64,000 nucleotides of DNA from NCBI GenBank assembly GCA_029260345.1, contig JAJDDK010000007.1, positions 252,226-316,225 on the forward strand, in the 5' to 3' direction. Position numbers and translations under genes: made by a program. Below, piece after piece: positions 17,427-26,400 of the stretch. Each line of letters begins with the position of its first letter. Position 1 is the stretch's first letter. The notes under the pieces were generated by a model. It had not been told where the DNA came from, searched no databases, and saw only the letters and a list, made by a program, of their open reading frames with translations. The stretch is from Phycisphaerales bacterium (GTDB lineage: Bacteria; Planctomycetota; Phycisphaerae; Phycisphaerales; UBA1924).

Positions 17427-18030
17427 TGAGCCCCCTGCTGTGTGTGGTCATTACAGTACATGCACCCTCCTGCGCCCGATCCTGAAGAAGGCCTAGTGCG
17501 TTTGCTGTGCCCTCGAATGAAAGATTTGAGAGTGTCTCATCCAACAGAAGCACGGGCGGGTTCAACTCAAGGCCCAAGCCCAGACATATCGCTGCCCGTT
17601 GGCCACTCGACAACTGTCCGGGTCGGTTCGTGAGGCAGTCTTTCAGTTTTGCCGAGGGAAGTATCTTTTCAGCCATCTCAATAGCGCCAATGCGCCTCGC
17701 ACTCCTCGACACCCCCTTGCTCACACCATGTCGAGATCCCAGGAACACCGACAGATTGAGTTCGATGCTGTGCCACGGCATCAAGAGTTGGCGTAGGTCC
17801 GTAGGGACGAGCAGCACACGGGTACCATTCGCAAGTCGGGGCGCTTTCGCACCGCTCGGCAAGAGTCCCGCGCTCATTCGCAGCAGAGTCGACTTTCCAG
17901 ATCCGTTCGGCCCCGTAAGGGCGTAGGTCTTGCCGCGCTCGAGGGTGATAGAGGGGAGGCGAGCGCCTGCAAGCCGCACGTACTCTGCGGGTGGAGTTGG
18001 GTCTTGGAGCGTTAGGAGTACGTCGTTCAC
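17389..18030 (-). CDS. ABC transporter ATP-binding protein
   Basis: A 213-residue ABC ATPase that powers the neighbouring permease. Walker A is GPNGSGKST (residues ~40-48), the signature is LSSGQ, Walker B is PVLLLDETLSNL, and the switch His is in VMTTHSRG. All catalytic parts are present, although the protein is shorter than the usual ~250 residues and its Q-loop area (VLLVPTDLRQLLMPWHSIEL) matches drug/taurine-type importers. The start overlaps the binding-protein stop by four bases. Confidence 0.9.
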   Translation of the reverse strand: MNDVLLTLQDPTPPAEYVRLAGARLPSITLERGKTYALTGPNGSGKSTLLRMSAGLLPSGAKAPRLANGTRVLLVPTDLRQLLMPWHSIELNLSVFLGSRHGVSKGVSRSARRIGAIEMAEKILPSAKLKDCLTNRPGQLSSGQRAAICLGLGLELNPPVLLLDETLSNLSFEGTANALGLLQDRAQEGACTVMTTHSRGLIDEYSLHEIRLN

Positions 18031-19001
18031 TGCGGTACCCGAACGATGTCGACGATGTCCACGGAATCTGGAATCAATCCAATCTCTTGAAGGCGAAGGG
18101 CGGTTCGAATAATGGTGTCTCGATCCGTCTCATCGGTGCCGGTTGCATCCACCCACGTAGCCGCTTGAGCAGTTTGCTCGGAGATCCCTAGCCTGTCAGC
18201 CAAGATTCGACGAGCTGACTCTGGATTGTCCGCTATGAATTCGATTGCCTCGTTCCAGACGCGAAAGAAAGCTTCGGCGGCTTCCTCATCCTCTGCCAAG
18301 AAGTTCTGCGAGACGGCACTGACGCCAATCGCACTTGGCTCTGCCAACCACGGGTAAAGTCCACCCGAGAGCTCGCGATAACGCTGACTTGTTAGCGCCT
18401 GCGATCGAAACGGTTCGTATAAGTGTACTACATCAACGTCACCCCGATCCAGCGCTGGCAGGTGTTCAGGGGGTGGCAGAGGATTGAATGTAAACGTTGA
18501 TGTATCCAGGGAATTGTCCTCTAAGAATGCAGCTACAAGTGCCTCAGAGGTTACGCCTGGGTAAACCGCGACTCTGGCGCTGGCCGGAATGTCTCTGAGC
18601 GTGCCGATTGGTCCATCTCGCAAGACGATGAGAGATTCAAACGCTGGATCTCTCAACATTCGACTGTGCGAAAAGATCAAAGGGACCTCGCGAAAGGACG
18701 AAGCCCGGTTGATCAAGTCAGGCAATGAGACCGCAGGAAGAATGTCAGCATCGTGGTTGATCAATGCCTCTACCATGAGAGGGCTACTCTGAACGTCGAT
18801 CGTCTCTACGCGGAGTAGATTGCGTTCGTACAGCCCTTGTTCCTCAGCAATCCAATGCGGAAGAGACGCGATAATCGACGGAGGAGTGACGATGCGGATG
18901 TCGTACTGCCGAGGCGGCCGAAAGACAATCACCGCAACGACCAAGCCAAGCAACACGATTAGGGCTACGAGAATGTGGCTACCAGTTCGTGTGTTAGCCA
19001 T
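18027..19001 (-). CDS. ABC transporter substrate-binding protein (NMT1/SsuA-like), membrane-tethered
   Basis: A 324-residue solute-binding protein of the NMT1/THI5/SsuA fold: IRIVTPPSIIASLPHWIAEE-type first lobe, then GLYERNLLRVETIDVQSSPLMVEALINHDADI. The middle ligand segment is SARVAVYPGVTSEALVAAFL. The N-terminus has a membrane helix (LVALIVLLGLVVAVIVFRPP) without a lipobox Cys, so it is probably anchored. It heads the operon: GGAG lies about seven bases before ATG. The substrate is not known; relatives bind sulfonates, nitrate/bicarbonate or pyrimidine precursors. Confidence 0.85.
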   Translation of the reverse strand: MANTRTGSHILVALIVLLGLVVAVIVFRPPRQYDIRIVTPPSIIASLPHWIAEEQGLYERNLLRVETIDVQSSPLMVEALINHDADILPAVSLPDLINRASSFREVPLIFSHSRMLRDPAFESLIVLRDGPIGTLRDIPASARVAVYPGVTSEALVAAFLEDNSLDTSTFTFNPLPPPEHLPALDRGDVDVVHLYEPFRSQALTSQRYRELSGGLYPWLAEPSAIGVSAVSQNFLAEDEEAAEAFFRVWNEAIEFIADNPESARRILADRLGISEQTAQAATWVDATGTDETDRDTIIRTALRLQEIGLIPDSVDIVDIVRVPQ

Positions 19002-19011
19002 GCACGCTCCA

Positions 19012-19035
19012 ATTTACTAGGGTTAGATTTACTAG
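19012..19035. repeat. Direct repeat ATTTACTAG x2 in the ABC operon promoter region
   Basis: Two perfect copies of ATTTACTAG (19012-19020 and 19027-19035), 15 bases apart start to start, lie just upstream of the binding-protein gene. On the minus strand TTGAGC, 17 bases, TAGTAA overlaps both copies and could be a promoter, but its -10 would be very close to the start codon. The repeat may be an operator. Confidence 0.4.
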
Positions 19036-19600
19036 TGCTCAATTAGTTTACATTTTCCATTTGACTCTCGCCCCGCGACGTAACCTAGCCATTCTCTCTA
19101 AGTTTACCACCTTACCTCAGTGCGGGAGACCGATCTACCCGTCATCTGTCCCCCAGAACCCAGCCCACCCTGATTGATAGCCTCGGGGTCGGAGGAATTC
19201 TGATTGACAAGACGAGGGGAGACTCTGGCAGCCCACTGCTTGCCCTCACCACCTGAGTAATCTGAATAACAACAAGAATTAGAGGCAGGAATGTGCCCAT
19301 AGTCACGAATGGAACGACCTAGCCGATCCACGAGACCAAACTGCCTGCTATCAAGGCCAATTTCGGGCTGAACGACATCAAGAGTGCTCTCCGCTGCAAT
19401 CTGATCCCTGCCGACTCCACGGGCACGAGAGCAATTAGAATCACTCCTACAGCTTCGAATCCACATACCTTTGTCAACTTTGCCGCAATTGCCTAAACGT
19501 GCATCCAGTGCGTAAGAGTAGCAAATAGAGTGGCGCGAGACCGCGCGGCTCGGATCGAGAGGGTCATTGTGTACGACTGAATCTCAACAACCCACTCTAC
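19036..19600. other. Intergenic region without recognisable gene
   Basis: About 560 bases of lower GC with many stops on both strands. No gene, RNA or mobile element was recognised. It separates the minus-strand transporter operon from the plus-strand defence operon and may be a junction between two acquired segments. Confidence 0.5.
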
Positions 19601-19879
19601 TCACCAATCGACATCAACCAATATAATCTGGTTGTGCCAAATCCGATCGCCTACGAACCAATTGCGCACCGGCTGCTCTCCGATATGACGAATGAGCAGC
19701 TCTGCCCCTTTCTCCAACTTCCCAAGTTGAGGGCCAACAGATTCGCGCAACTCCTCCAAATTCTGAGCCACAAGATTGTAACGCATTGGCGATTTTGTGA
19801 AATCGTCATTGATTGTTGGCTTGAGGTCGTTCAAACGCGCATCGGTCCAACCAAGACGAATACGGAGTGCGCACGATGA
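19601..19879 (-). pseudogene. Possible 3' remnant of a protein gene
   Basis: On the minus strand, a frame open from beyond the helicase start reads IRLGWTDARLNDLKPTINDD and continues through NLEELRESVGPQLGKLEKGA and RHIGEQPVRNWFVGDRIWHN to a stop at 19601. It looks protein-like, but it has only a TTG inside (19834), no ribosome site, and upstream it collides with the helicase gene. It is best read as the surviving end of a truncated gene; chance is possible. Confidence 0.25.
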
Positions 19880-22800
19880 CTCGACTTGAAGACCTCACCA
19901 CCGGTGCAACGGTCTTAGGAATTTTGCCGACGGAACCAGTGACGGTTGTCAATGCAAACTGGATTGGCACGAGTGCGATTGATCTTGTATTTAAGGATGC
20001 CGAGGGTCGCGTCCATAACAAGCTACTCTACCGAGACGATGAGTCTCGCCTTGAGATTCATGCGGCCACTCGTCCCTGGTCATTCGATGCCCCAGGCGAC
20101 CTGTTTCGATTGGTCTCGGAAGCCACACGCATACGTCTTGCAGCGCTTTTTGACCCATTGCTCGCAGTTCATTCATCGCTCGTTGAACCACTTCCGCACC
20201 AGATCATCGCTGTGTACAAGGAGATGTTGAGCCGTCAGCCACTCCGATTCTTGCTCGCGGATGACCCTGGTGCTGGCAAGACCATTATGGCTGGATTGCT
20301 AATCAAAGAGCTCATGGCAAGGGGCGACCTTGAGCGCTGCCTCATCGTGTGTCCGGGGAGCCTCGTCGAACAGTGGCAAGACGAGCTCGACAGCAAATTC
20401 CACCTGCCGTTCGAGATCGCGACTAACGACAAACTCGAAGCGGCCCGGACGGGGAACTGGTTCTTTGAGAATCCTCTCACGATTGGTCGTCTGGACAAAC
20501 TCAGCCGCGACGAAGATCTCCACCCGAAGCTCCGCGCGAATCAATGGGATCTGGTCATTGTCGACGAAGCCCACAAGATGTCGGCGAGCTTTTATGGCAA
20601 CGAGGTCAACTACACGAAGCGCTACCGGCTCGGGCAGCTGCTCTCCGGCCAGACCCGACACTTCTTGCTGATGACTGCGACTCCGCACAACGGCAAGGAA
20701 GAGGACTTTCAACTCTTCATGGCGTTGCTGGACGGCGATCGGTTTGAAGGAAGACCCCGCGACGCTGTACACACCACGGACTGCTCCGACCTGATGCGCA
20801 GGCTCGTTAAGGAGCAGCTGCGCAAGTTCGATGGAACACCGCTTTTCCCAGAGCGTCGGGCGTACACCGTCGGATTCACATTCTCAGACCGGGAAGCTCA
20901 ACTCTACAAGGATGTCACCGAGTACGTCCGCGAAGAGTTTAATCGCGCGGAACAACTGGAGAACGACGGCCGGAAAGGCACCGTCGGATTCGCACTCACC
21001 GTCCTGCAACGCCGCCTCGCTTCGTCGCCAGAGGCCATTTATCAGAGTCTTCGACGCCGGCGGGAGCGTCTCGAAAGTCACCTGCGCGAAGCACAGATTC
21101 TCGCCCGTGGAGGTAAATCGGTGGTCCTTGAGAAACTCAAGACCCGCCAACTATCTGAAGAGGAACTTGAAGACCTCGACTCTTCGGATGAACAATCGGC
21201 TGAGGAGCGGGAGGAGACCGAGGAGGCGGTCCTCGACGAAGCCACCGCGGCCCGTACGATAGAAGAGCTTGAGATTGAGATTGAAATTCTGAAGCGGCTG
21301 GAGGCCTCCTCGCTCGCGTTGCGTCGAAGCGGTGTCGATAAAAAGTGGGACGAGCTCTCTCGGCTGCTTCAAGACCAACCCGAGATGTTCGACGCCGCTG
21401 GATATCGCCGCAAGCTCATCATTTTCACAGAGCATCGCGACACGCTCTCATACCTGAAGGATCGAATCGGCACGCTCCTCGGTAGGCCGGAGGCAATTGT
21501 CTCGATTGTCGGTGGCATGGGGCGCGATCAGCGCAGAGCTGCCGAAGAGTCTTTCCGTCACGACAAAGAAGTGCAGGTGCTACTCGCGACCGATGCTGCC
21601 GGCGAGGGCATTAACCTTCAGCGTGCGCACCTAATGGTGAACTATGACCTGCCGTGGAACCCCAATCGCCTGGAGCAGCGTTTTGGTCGAATTCACCGAA
21701 TTGGACAAACCGAGGTTTGCCATTGCTGGAATCTGGTTGCGCACGAGACTCGTGAAGGCGATGTGTACCGACGCTTGCTGGAGAAGCTTGAAAACCAGAG
21801 AGCGGCCCTCGGCGGCGAGGACGCCGTGTTTGATGTCCTAGGACGCCTCTTTCACGGAACGTCGCTGCGGCAGTTGCTCGTCGAAGCAATCCGATACGGC
21901 GAGCAACCGGAGGTTCGCGCGCGGCTCGAGCAGGCGATTGACAATGCCACAGATCGAGCCCATTTACGCGAGCTGATCGAAGAGGACGCTCTCGCACGCG
22001 ACTCCATGGATAGCCGCAAAGTGCAGGAGGTCCGCGAGGAGATGGAGCGCGCGGAAGCCCGCCGACTCCAGCCGCACTTCATCGAGGCGCTGTTTATGGA
22101 CTCTTTCAAACGAGTGGGCGGTCAAATCAGCCAGCGCGAACCTCGGCGTTTCGAAATCACCCGAGTACCGGCTTCAATCCGCAGCCGGGATCGTCAGATT
22201 GGGCAAGGCGCTCCGGTCCTTCATCGCTATGAACGAGTTACATTCGAGAAAGAACTGATCAATGTCCTAGGGAAGCCCTCGGCTGCGTTCGTGTGCCCAG
22301 GACATCCCCTTCTCGATAGCGTGGTAGATGTCGTTCTAGAGCAGTACAAGCCGCTATTGAGACAAGGAGCAGTCCTCGTCGACCCGAGCGATGGCGGCGT
22401 CGAACCGAGAGTGCTGTTCTATCTGGATCACGCCATTCGAGATTCGGTGCAGACACGTGATGGGCAGCAGCGCGTCATCTCGCGACGGTTACAGTTCGTT
22501 GAAATCTCGAAGAATGGAGATGTCCGTGCAGCGGGGTCTGCCCCGTACCTCGACTATCGACCCGCATCAAGCGTGGAATTCGCCGCGCTCGCGCCTGAGC
22601 TTGATCAAGCCTGGCTTATGGACAACCTGGAATCGATGGCTCTCGCCCATGCCGTCGAGCACATCGTACCCGAGCACATCAAGGAAGTGAAAAGTCCACG
22701 CGAGGAGCTCATTGAGAAATCCATGGTCGCAGTGCGTTCAAGGTTGAAGCGAGAGATCGCCTACTGGGATCACCGCGCCGAGGAGCTCAAGATGCGGGAA

Positions 22801-23400
22801 CAGGCTGGTCACTCACCGCGGTTGAACTCCCGCATGGCTCGGCAGAGGGCTGACGACTTAGAAGCGCGTCTCAAGAAGCGCCTGGATCTCCTTGAGCAGC
22901 AAAGACAAATTTCGCCTAGTCCTCCCGTCGCATTTGGCGGTGCTTTGGTGATCCCGCTGGGCCTCGTTAGTAGATATCTAGGCACGTCCACAGACCACGA
23001 TGGTGTTGATCCTGCCGAGCGACTGAGAATCGACCGCATCGCAGTCGAGACAGTTGTCCAGACTGAGAAGTCATTCGGCCGTGAACCAACGGTCATGCCT
23101 CACAACAACGAGGGATACGACATCGAAGTTCGCGATCCTTTGGAGCCCGGCCGGCTGCGTTTCATCGAAGTCAAAGGCAAAGCGGTCGGCAAGAATACTG
23201 TGACCGTCTCGGCGAGCCAGATTCGTTGCTGCTGCAATGCTCGCGACCAATGGACACTCGCAATAGTCCTTGTCGACGGAGAGGCAGCCATTGGCCCGAA
23301 GTATCTCCACGGCCCATTCGACCAGGCCCCAACATTCGCTGAAGTCGGTCGGAACTTCGATGTCAATGCTCTACTTGCGGATGCGGAGGATCCTGCATGA
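19876..23400 (+). CDS. SNF2/DEAD-like helicase with C-terminal DUF3883 (defence-associated)
   Basis: A 1174-residue superfamily 2 helicase. Walker A is ADDPGAGKTIMAG (~residues 128-140), the DEAH box is VIVDEAHKM (~227-235), motif III is LMTATPHNG (~265-273). The second RecA lobe carries LLATDAAGEGINLQ and the arginine-rich NPNRLEQRFGRIHRIGQ. The C-terminus (~1040-1140) is a DUF3883 module with NNEGYDIEVRDP and FIEVKGKAVG, a PD-(D/E)xK-like arrangement. Such helicases form the first gene of helicase-methylase-ATPase anti-phage loci. The ATG at 19876 has GGAG eight bases upstream and is preferred over GTG 19867. Its stop overlaps the next start by four bases, so it heads a long operon. Confidence 0.9.
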   Translation: MTRLEDLTTGATVLGILPTEPVTVVNANWIGTSAIDLVFKDAEGRVHNKLLYRDDESRLEIHAATRPWSFDAPGDLFRLVSEATRIRLAALFDPLLAVHSSLVEPLPHQIIAVYKEMLSRQPLRFLLADDPGAGKTIMAGLLIKELMARGDLERCLIVCPGSLVEQWQDELDSKFHLPFEIATNDKLEAARTGNWFFENPLTIGRLDKLSRDEDLHPKLRANQWDLVIVDEAHKMSASFYGNEVNYTKRYRLGQLLSGQTRHFLLMTATPHNGKEEDFQLFMALLDGDRFEGRPRDAVHTTDCSDLMRRLVKEQLRKFDGTPLFPERRAYTVGFTFSDREAQLYKDVTEYVREEFNRAEQLENDGRKGTVGFALTVLQRRLASSPEAIYQSLRRRRERLESHLREAQILARGGKSVVLEKLKTRQLSEEELEDLDSSDEQSAEEREETEEAVLDEATAARTIEELEIEIEILKRLEASSLALRRSGVDKKWDELSRLLQDQPEMFDAAGYRRKLIIFTEHRDTLSYLKDRIGTLLGRPEAIVSIVGGMGRDQRRAAEESFRHDKEVQVLLATDAAGEGINLQRAHLMVNYDLPWNPNRLEQRFGRIHRIGQTEVCHCWNLVAHETREGDVYRRLLEKLENQRAALGGEDAVFDVLGRLFHGTSLRQLLVEAIRYGEQPEVRARLEQAIDNATDRAHLRELIEEDALARDSMDSRKVQEVREEMERAEARRLQPHFIEALFMDSFKRVGGQISQREPRRFEITRVPASIRSRDRQIGQGAPVLHRYERVTFEKELINVLGKPSAAFVCPGHPLLDSVVDVVLEQYKPLLRQGAVLVDPSDGGVEPRVLFYLDHAIRDSVQTRDGQQRVISRRLQFVEISKNGDVRAAGSAPYLDYRPASSVEFAALAPELDQAWLMDNLESMALAHAVEHIVPEHIKEVKSPREELIEKSMVAVRSRLKREIAYWDHRAEELKMREQAGHSPRLNSRMARQRADDLEARLKKRLDLLEQQRQISPSPPVAFGGALVIPLGLVSRYLGTSTDHDGVDPAERLRIDRIAVETVVQTEKSFGREPTVMPHNNEGYDIEVRDPLEPGRLRFIEVKGKAVGKNTVTVSASQIRCCCNARDQWTLAIVLVDGEAAIGPKYLHGPFDQAPTFAEVGRNFDVNALLADAEDPA

Positions 23401-26400
23401 CGTTCTCCGCATCGGCGAAAGTACAGACTCGCCAAAGTCCACCGCCGTATTTCGATCAGGTGTGTCGGGAAGCAACAGAACTCTGGCGTAAGTTGGACGA
23501 GGATCCTGTTCTGGCGGGCCCTTGGCGGCAACTGTTCAGTCAGGTGCAGAGCCCAAGACATGTGCTGTCAGAGCTGCTTCAGAACGCCGACGATGCCGGT
23601 GCAACGGAGGCGTCAGCAAGTCTACACGATGGCAGTTTCTGCTTCCGCCATAGCGGATCCGACTTCACCCATCAGCAGTTCATCTCCCTCTGCCGATTCG
23701 GATTCTCGAACAAGCGAAATCTCCACACCATTGGATTTCGTGGCATTGGATTCAAGTCTACGTTTAGCTTGGGCCCAGATGTGACGGTGCTCACTCCGTC
23801 GCTGGCCGTTCGCTTCAACCAAACTCGGTTCACGAAGCCGGAGTGGATCGCAGACGGTGAGCCGTCTTCCGATACGCAGATCAGGGTCGGGCTTCAAGAC
23901 GAGCACAGGGAGGCTGAGCTTCGGAAGAATCTGAAAGATTGGACCGAGAGCCCAACGTCGCTGCTGTTCTTCTCAAACATCCGGTCGCTCGAGATCGACG
24001 GCCAACGGATTGAGCGCAAGACAATTGATAAAGGACCTATCCCACGATCCGAATGGGTCGAACTCTCAACCATACCAAACAACCCGCTACTGGTCGTTTG
24101 GTCGGAGTACGAGGACTTTCCTGAAGAGGCAGTCGCAGAGATTCGGAAGGAACGGTTCAGCGAGGAAGTAGAACTTCCACCGTGCCGAGTTGAACTTGTC
24201 CTTGGCCTCCCGTTCACTCAAAGACTGTTCGTGGTACTGCCGACTGGCGTCAAGCCGAACGTTCCATTCTGCTGCAACGCTCCCTTTGTTCAAGACCCCG
24301 CTCGCCTCGGGATCAAGGAACCGTCTGTCTCACCGACAAACAGGTGGCTCCTCGACAGGCTTGGTGCGCTGGCGGCCGAGTCGATGTCGACGTGGCTGGG
24401 CAACGCGACGATTCCACTTTCAGAACGGGCCAAGGCATACGAACTTCTGCCTGAAGTGTCCGAGGAACGTGATGACACTGACTCAGTCGTGACCGAGATC
24501 ATCTGCTCCAGCATGGACGACTCACTCTCAGAGTCTCCAGTCCTGCTCACGGAGAATGGAGAAGTTCTCCCGGCCAAGGAGTGCTTTGCTCCACCGAGGC
24601 CGCTCTATCGTGTCTGGACCGCCACGCAACTGCTTGAAGCGTTCGGTGGCACACAAAGCGACCTGCTCTCGCATGCCGTCACTGACCCCCATCGCATCCG
24701 ATTGTCTGAGTGGGGGTGGCTGGACCGCACAAGCGGACAGGACATCCTTCACGCGCTGGAGGGCGGGACACGACCCTCGCGCCCCGACTCATGGCCCGCC
24801 GTGGCGGAGTTGTGGCAGTTCATTTCGCGGCATGTGCGATATGACCATGGTGGCAAGACCCGCCGGCGGCTTGCGATCATCCCGGTTCTCAACAGCGACG
24901 ATCTGGCCCCGGCAAACGACGTGGTGCGCGTCTCAGACACCCGTCGAGGTGTGAGAACCGATGATTGGCGATTCATCATCGACGGGCTCTGTCAGTTGCA
25001 CCCCGATTGGATTGAGGCCGTTCAGAGTGCCAGCGAAACGGATGCTCTCTTCGGCGGACTTGGCGACATGCTTGGCGAGCTGGGTCTCGCCGACCCTACC
25101 CCAATTGACCGCGTGATTCGGCATCGCGCCGAGACTTTCTTCGACAGCGAGGAGCTTGACCGCGAGGAGTGCGTCAGATTCGCTCACCTGCTGGCGGCCC
25201 TTGATGCGACTTCGCCCGAGTGCTTTGAGTTCGTCACGCGCGACAACGTGCGACGCACGTCAGATGACAGCCTGTTCGTGGATGATGGGGCGTTAGAGCA
25301 ACTCGTCCCTCCGGCCTGGGCGGACGAACGATTCCTGCACGAAGACTACGAGGCGGAGTTCGTTCACTGCGCTCGTGACCAATGGTCGTCGTGGTCGCGG
25401 AGCACGAAGTCGGGCCTCAGCACAGGTTCATTCTTCGAGACTAACTCCCAGACGCCATGGAACTGGACCAAGCGGGATGCCGAGCAGTTCCTTGAGTCGC
25501 GAGGCGTCGGTCGGCCGAGCACCTATCACTACCGGACGCCATCATTTCAGATTACTGATCACGACTTCGATCGCAGGCTGAGACCATTCTGGGAGAAGCT
25601 CGCACTGAATGATCAGACTATCTGGGCGCGCGTTCTCGAACGCATCCTGCTCGCGCCGCCGCACGAGCGAGCGAAGGTCCTGTATGCCGAACTGCACGAG
25701 TGCTGGGGTGCGTATACACGTCGCGTGCAATGCGGCACCATTCCAGCCAAGTGGCTGGTGTCTCTACGCGGGCTCGTCTGTATCCCAGATACGCACGGAA
25801 AGCTGCGTGAGCCCGCGCAGCTGCTGCTGCGGTCGCCCGACACCGAGCCGCTGTTGGGGGCAGAGGCGTTCGTCTCCGCGGAACTCGATACCCCGGCGAA
25901 CCGCGAGCTGCTGCTCCTTCTCGGCGCCCGTGCAACTCCTGCGGGGGCGGATTCGATTCTGAATCGCATCCGAGCGCTTTCAGAGGCGGAGACCCCTCCT
26001 CTTACGGAGCTCGGGAAGTGGTATGACGCGCTCGACCGGGTCTTGGGGCGCCGTCGTCCAGATGACTTGGAATTGATCCGCGAAGCCTTCAGCGATCAAT
26101 CGCTCATCTTCACCGAGCAGGGCGAATGGGCTTGCCTTGGCGAAGTGTTTCAGCGGCTCTACGAGGACGATCCGCCGGGCCTGCCGACGGTTCATCCAGA
26201 GTTCCGGCAGCTCTCAATCTGGTCCGTCATCGGCGTGTCGGAGAGGCCATCCCCGGACCTCCTTGTCGATTACGTCGACGGCTTCGACTCCGGCCAGAAG
26301 CTCGACGGTAACCAATTGAAGCGTGTCCGAGCTGTCCTTCGGGAGCAGCCCTCGCGCATCTGGAATGAATGCGGCCACTGGCTTGCGCTCGACGGCAACT

